In this document: in pieces, positions 63,675-64,000 of the stretch
How the letters are laid out: every line of letters starts with the position of its first letter
Position numbering within the stretch: position 1 is the stretch's first letter
Made by a program: the position numbers and the translations under genes
Origin: Sulfurospirillum halorespirans DSM 13726
GTDB taxonomy: Bacteria > Campylobacterota > Campylobacteria > Campylobacterales > Sulfurospirillaceae
Reading direction: 5' to 3'
Assembly (NCBI RefSeq): GCF_001723605.1
Contig: NZ_CP017111.1
Coordinates: 124,001 to 188,000, forward strand
DNA: 64,000 nucleotides
Notes under the pieces: model-generated
Database searches by the model: none
Told to the model about the DNA's origin: nothing
What the model saw: only the letters and a program-made list of their open reading frames with translations

Positions 63675-64000
63675 GCGATGTTTTAATAACCATAGATGGA
63701 AAACAGTGTACCGCGACAGAGGGTGAATACATTTTAGGCGTTGCGCGCAGAAACGATATTTTTATCCCAGCGCTCTGTTATGTAACGAACTGTTCACCAA
63801 CGCTTGCGTGTCGTTTGTGTTTGGTGGATATCGATGGCAAAAGGGCGTACAGTTGTAACGCACGCGCCAAAGAGGGCATGAACGTTATCACGAAAACGGA
63901 AGAGATCGAAAAAGAGCGAAGAGCGATCATGGAGATTTATGACATTAACCATCCTTTGGAGTGTGGTGTCTGCGACCAAAGTGGTGAATGCGAACTGCAA
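63671..64000 (+). CDS. nuoG: Complex I subunit G, 3'-truncated by the window edge
   Basis: 110 visible residues from ATG 63671, running off the right end. The 2Fe-2S ferredoxin domain is present (CYVTNCSPTLACRLC and a later YSCN cysteine) and the next cluster begins with HPLECGVCDQSGEC. It overlaps the previous gene by 4 bp. The 3' part is not in the window. Confidence 0.95.
   Translation, partial: MSDVLITIDGKQCTATEGEYILGVARRNDIFIPALCYVTNCSPTLACRLCLVDIDGKRAYSCNARAKEGMNVITKTEEIEKERRAIMEIYDINHPLECGVCDQSGECELQ

Overview
The window is about 64 kb of a low-GC (roughly 40%) bacterial chromosome whose gene content points to a Campylobacterota (Epsilonproteobacteria) genome, most likely Sulfurospirillum or a close relative. 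The evidence is a Nuo complex I locus in which nuoE and nuoF are replaced by two short unrelated genes, the UPF0323 lipoprotein - glutathionylspermidine synthase-like - YajQ gene order, histidine kinases with an AHQWRQPLN-type H box, many small c-type cytochromes, and glcB, PII and AmtB beside anaerobic/microaerobic respiration genes. No plasmid, phage, insertion sequence or CRISPR array is visible; nearly all genes are intact and tightly packed.

Layout. 1-12.5 kb: housekeeping (dapF end, a Bax-like glucosaminidase, prfA, rpsT, a TrkA-N potassium channel, glmM-lspA, tRNA-Val, thrS-infC-rpmI-rplT), then ccoG co-transcribed with a serine-recombinase-like protein that lacks the catalytic arginines. 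12.5-19.2 kb: rpsU, a coiled-coil HTH protein, UPF0323 lipoprotein, glutathionylspermidine synthase-like protein, YajQ, dgkA, malate synthase G. 19.2-25 kb: a two-gene cytochrome-bd-like membrane complex with a fused heme c domain, two small cytochromes and a two-component system. 25-28.4 kb: an Mla/MCE lipid transport operon (E with STAS, F, D, lipoprotein) running without a gap into the two-component genes. 28.5-46 kb: periplasmic MsrA, MarC, chemoreceptor, MFS exporter, HD-GYP phosphodiesterase, a binding protein - histidine kinase - response regulator module, cyclophilin, PII-AmtB, aldo/keto reductase, pyrC with a second OmpR-type pair, and a PilZ protein. 46-54 kb: an amino-acid ABC importer whose permease carries an extra lipoyl-like domain, small cytochromes, a DMT transporter, a znuABC-type metal importer with a divergent Fur-family regulator, and nfo further on. 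54.8-64 kb: fadL-fadD, an AAA ATPase and nuoABCD-X-Y-G (nuoG is cut by the right edge).

The most striking signal is not a gene. The 10-bp palindrome TTACATGTAA (flanked by Y and R, so YTTACATGTAAR) occurs 29 times exactly by my reading, where well under one copy is expected. Twelve copies are intergenic, often at divergent or convergent gene borders, and 17 are inside genes, only in the two reading frames that avoid a stop; these leave Leu-His-Val or Thr-Cys-Lys in unrelated proteins. It behaves like a highly iterated palindrome of unknown function. Secondary items are a perfect 15-bp inverted repeat wrapped around the promoter of the inactive-recombinase/ccoG operon, an odd tRNA-Val, and several unusual domain architectures.
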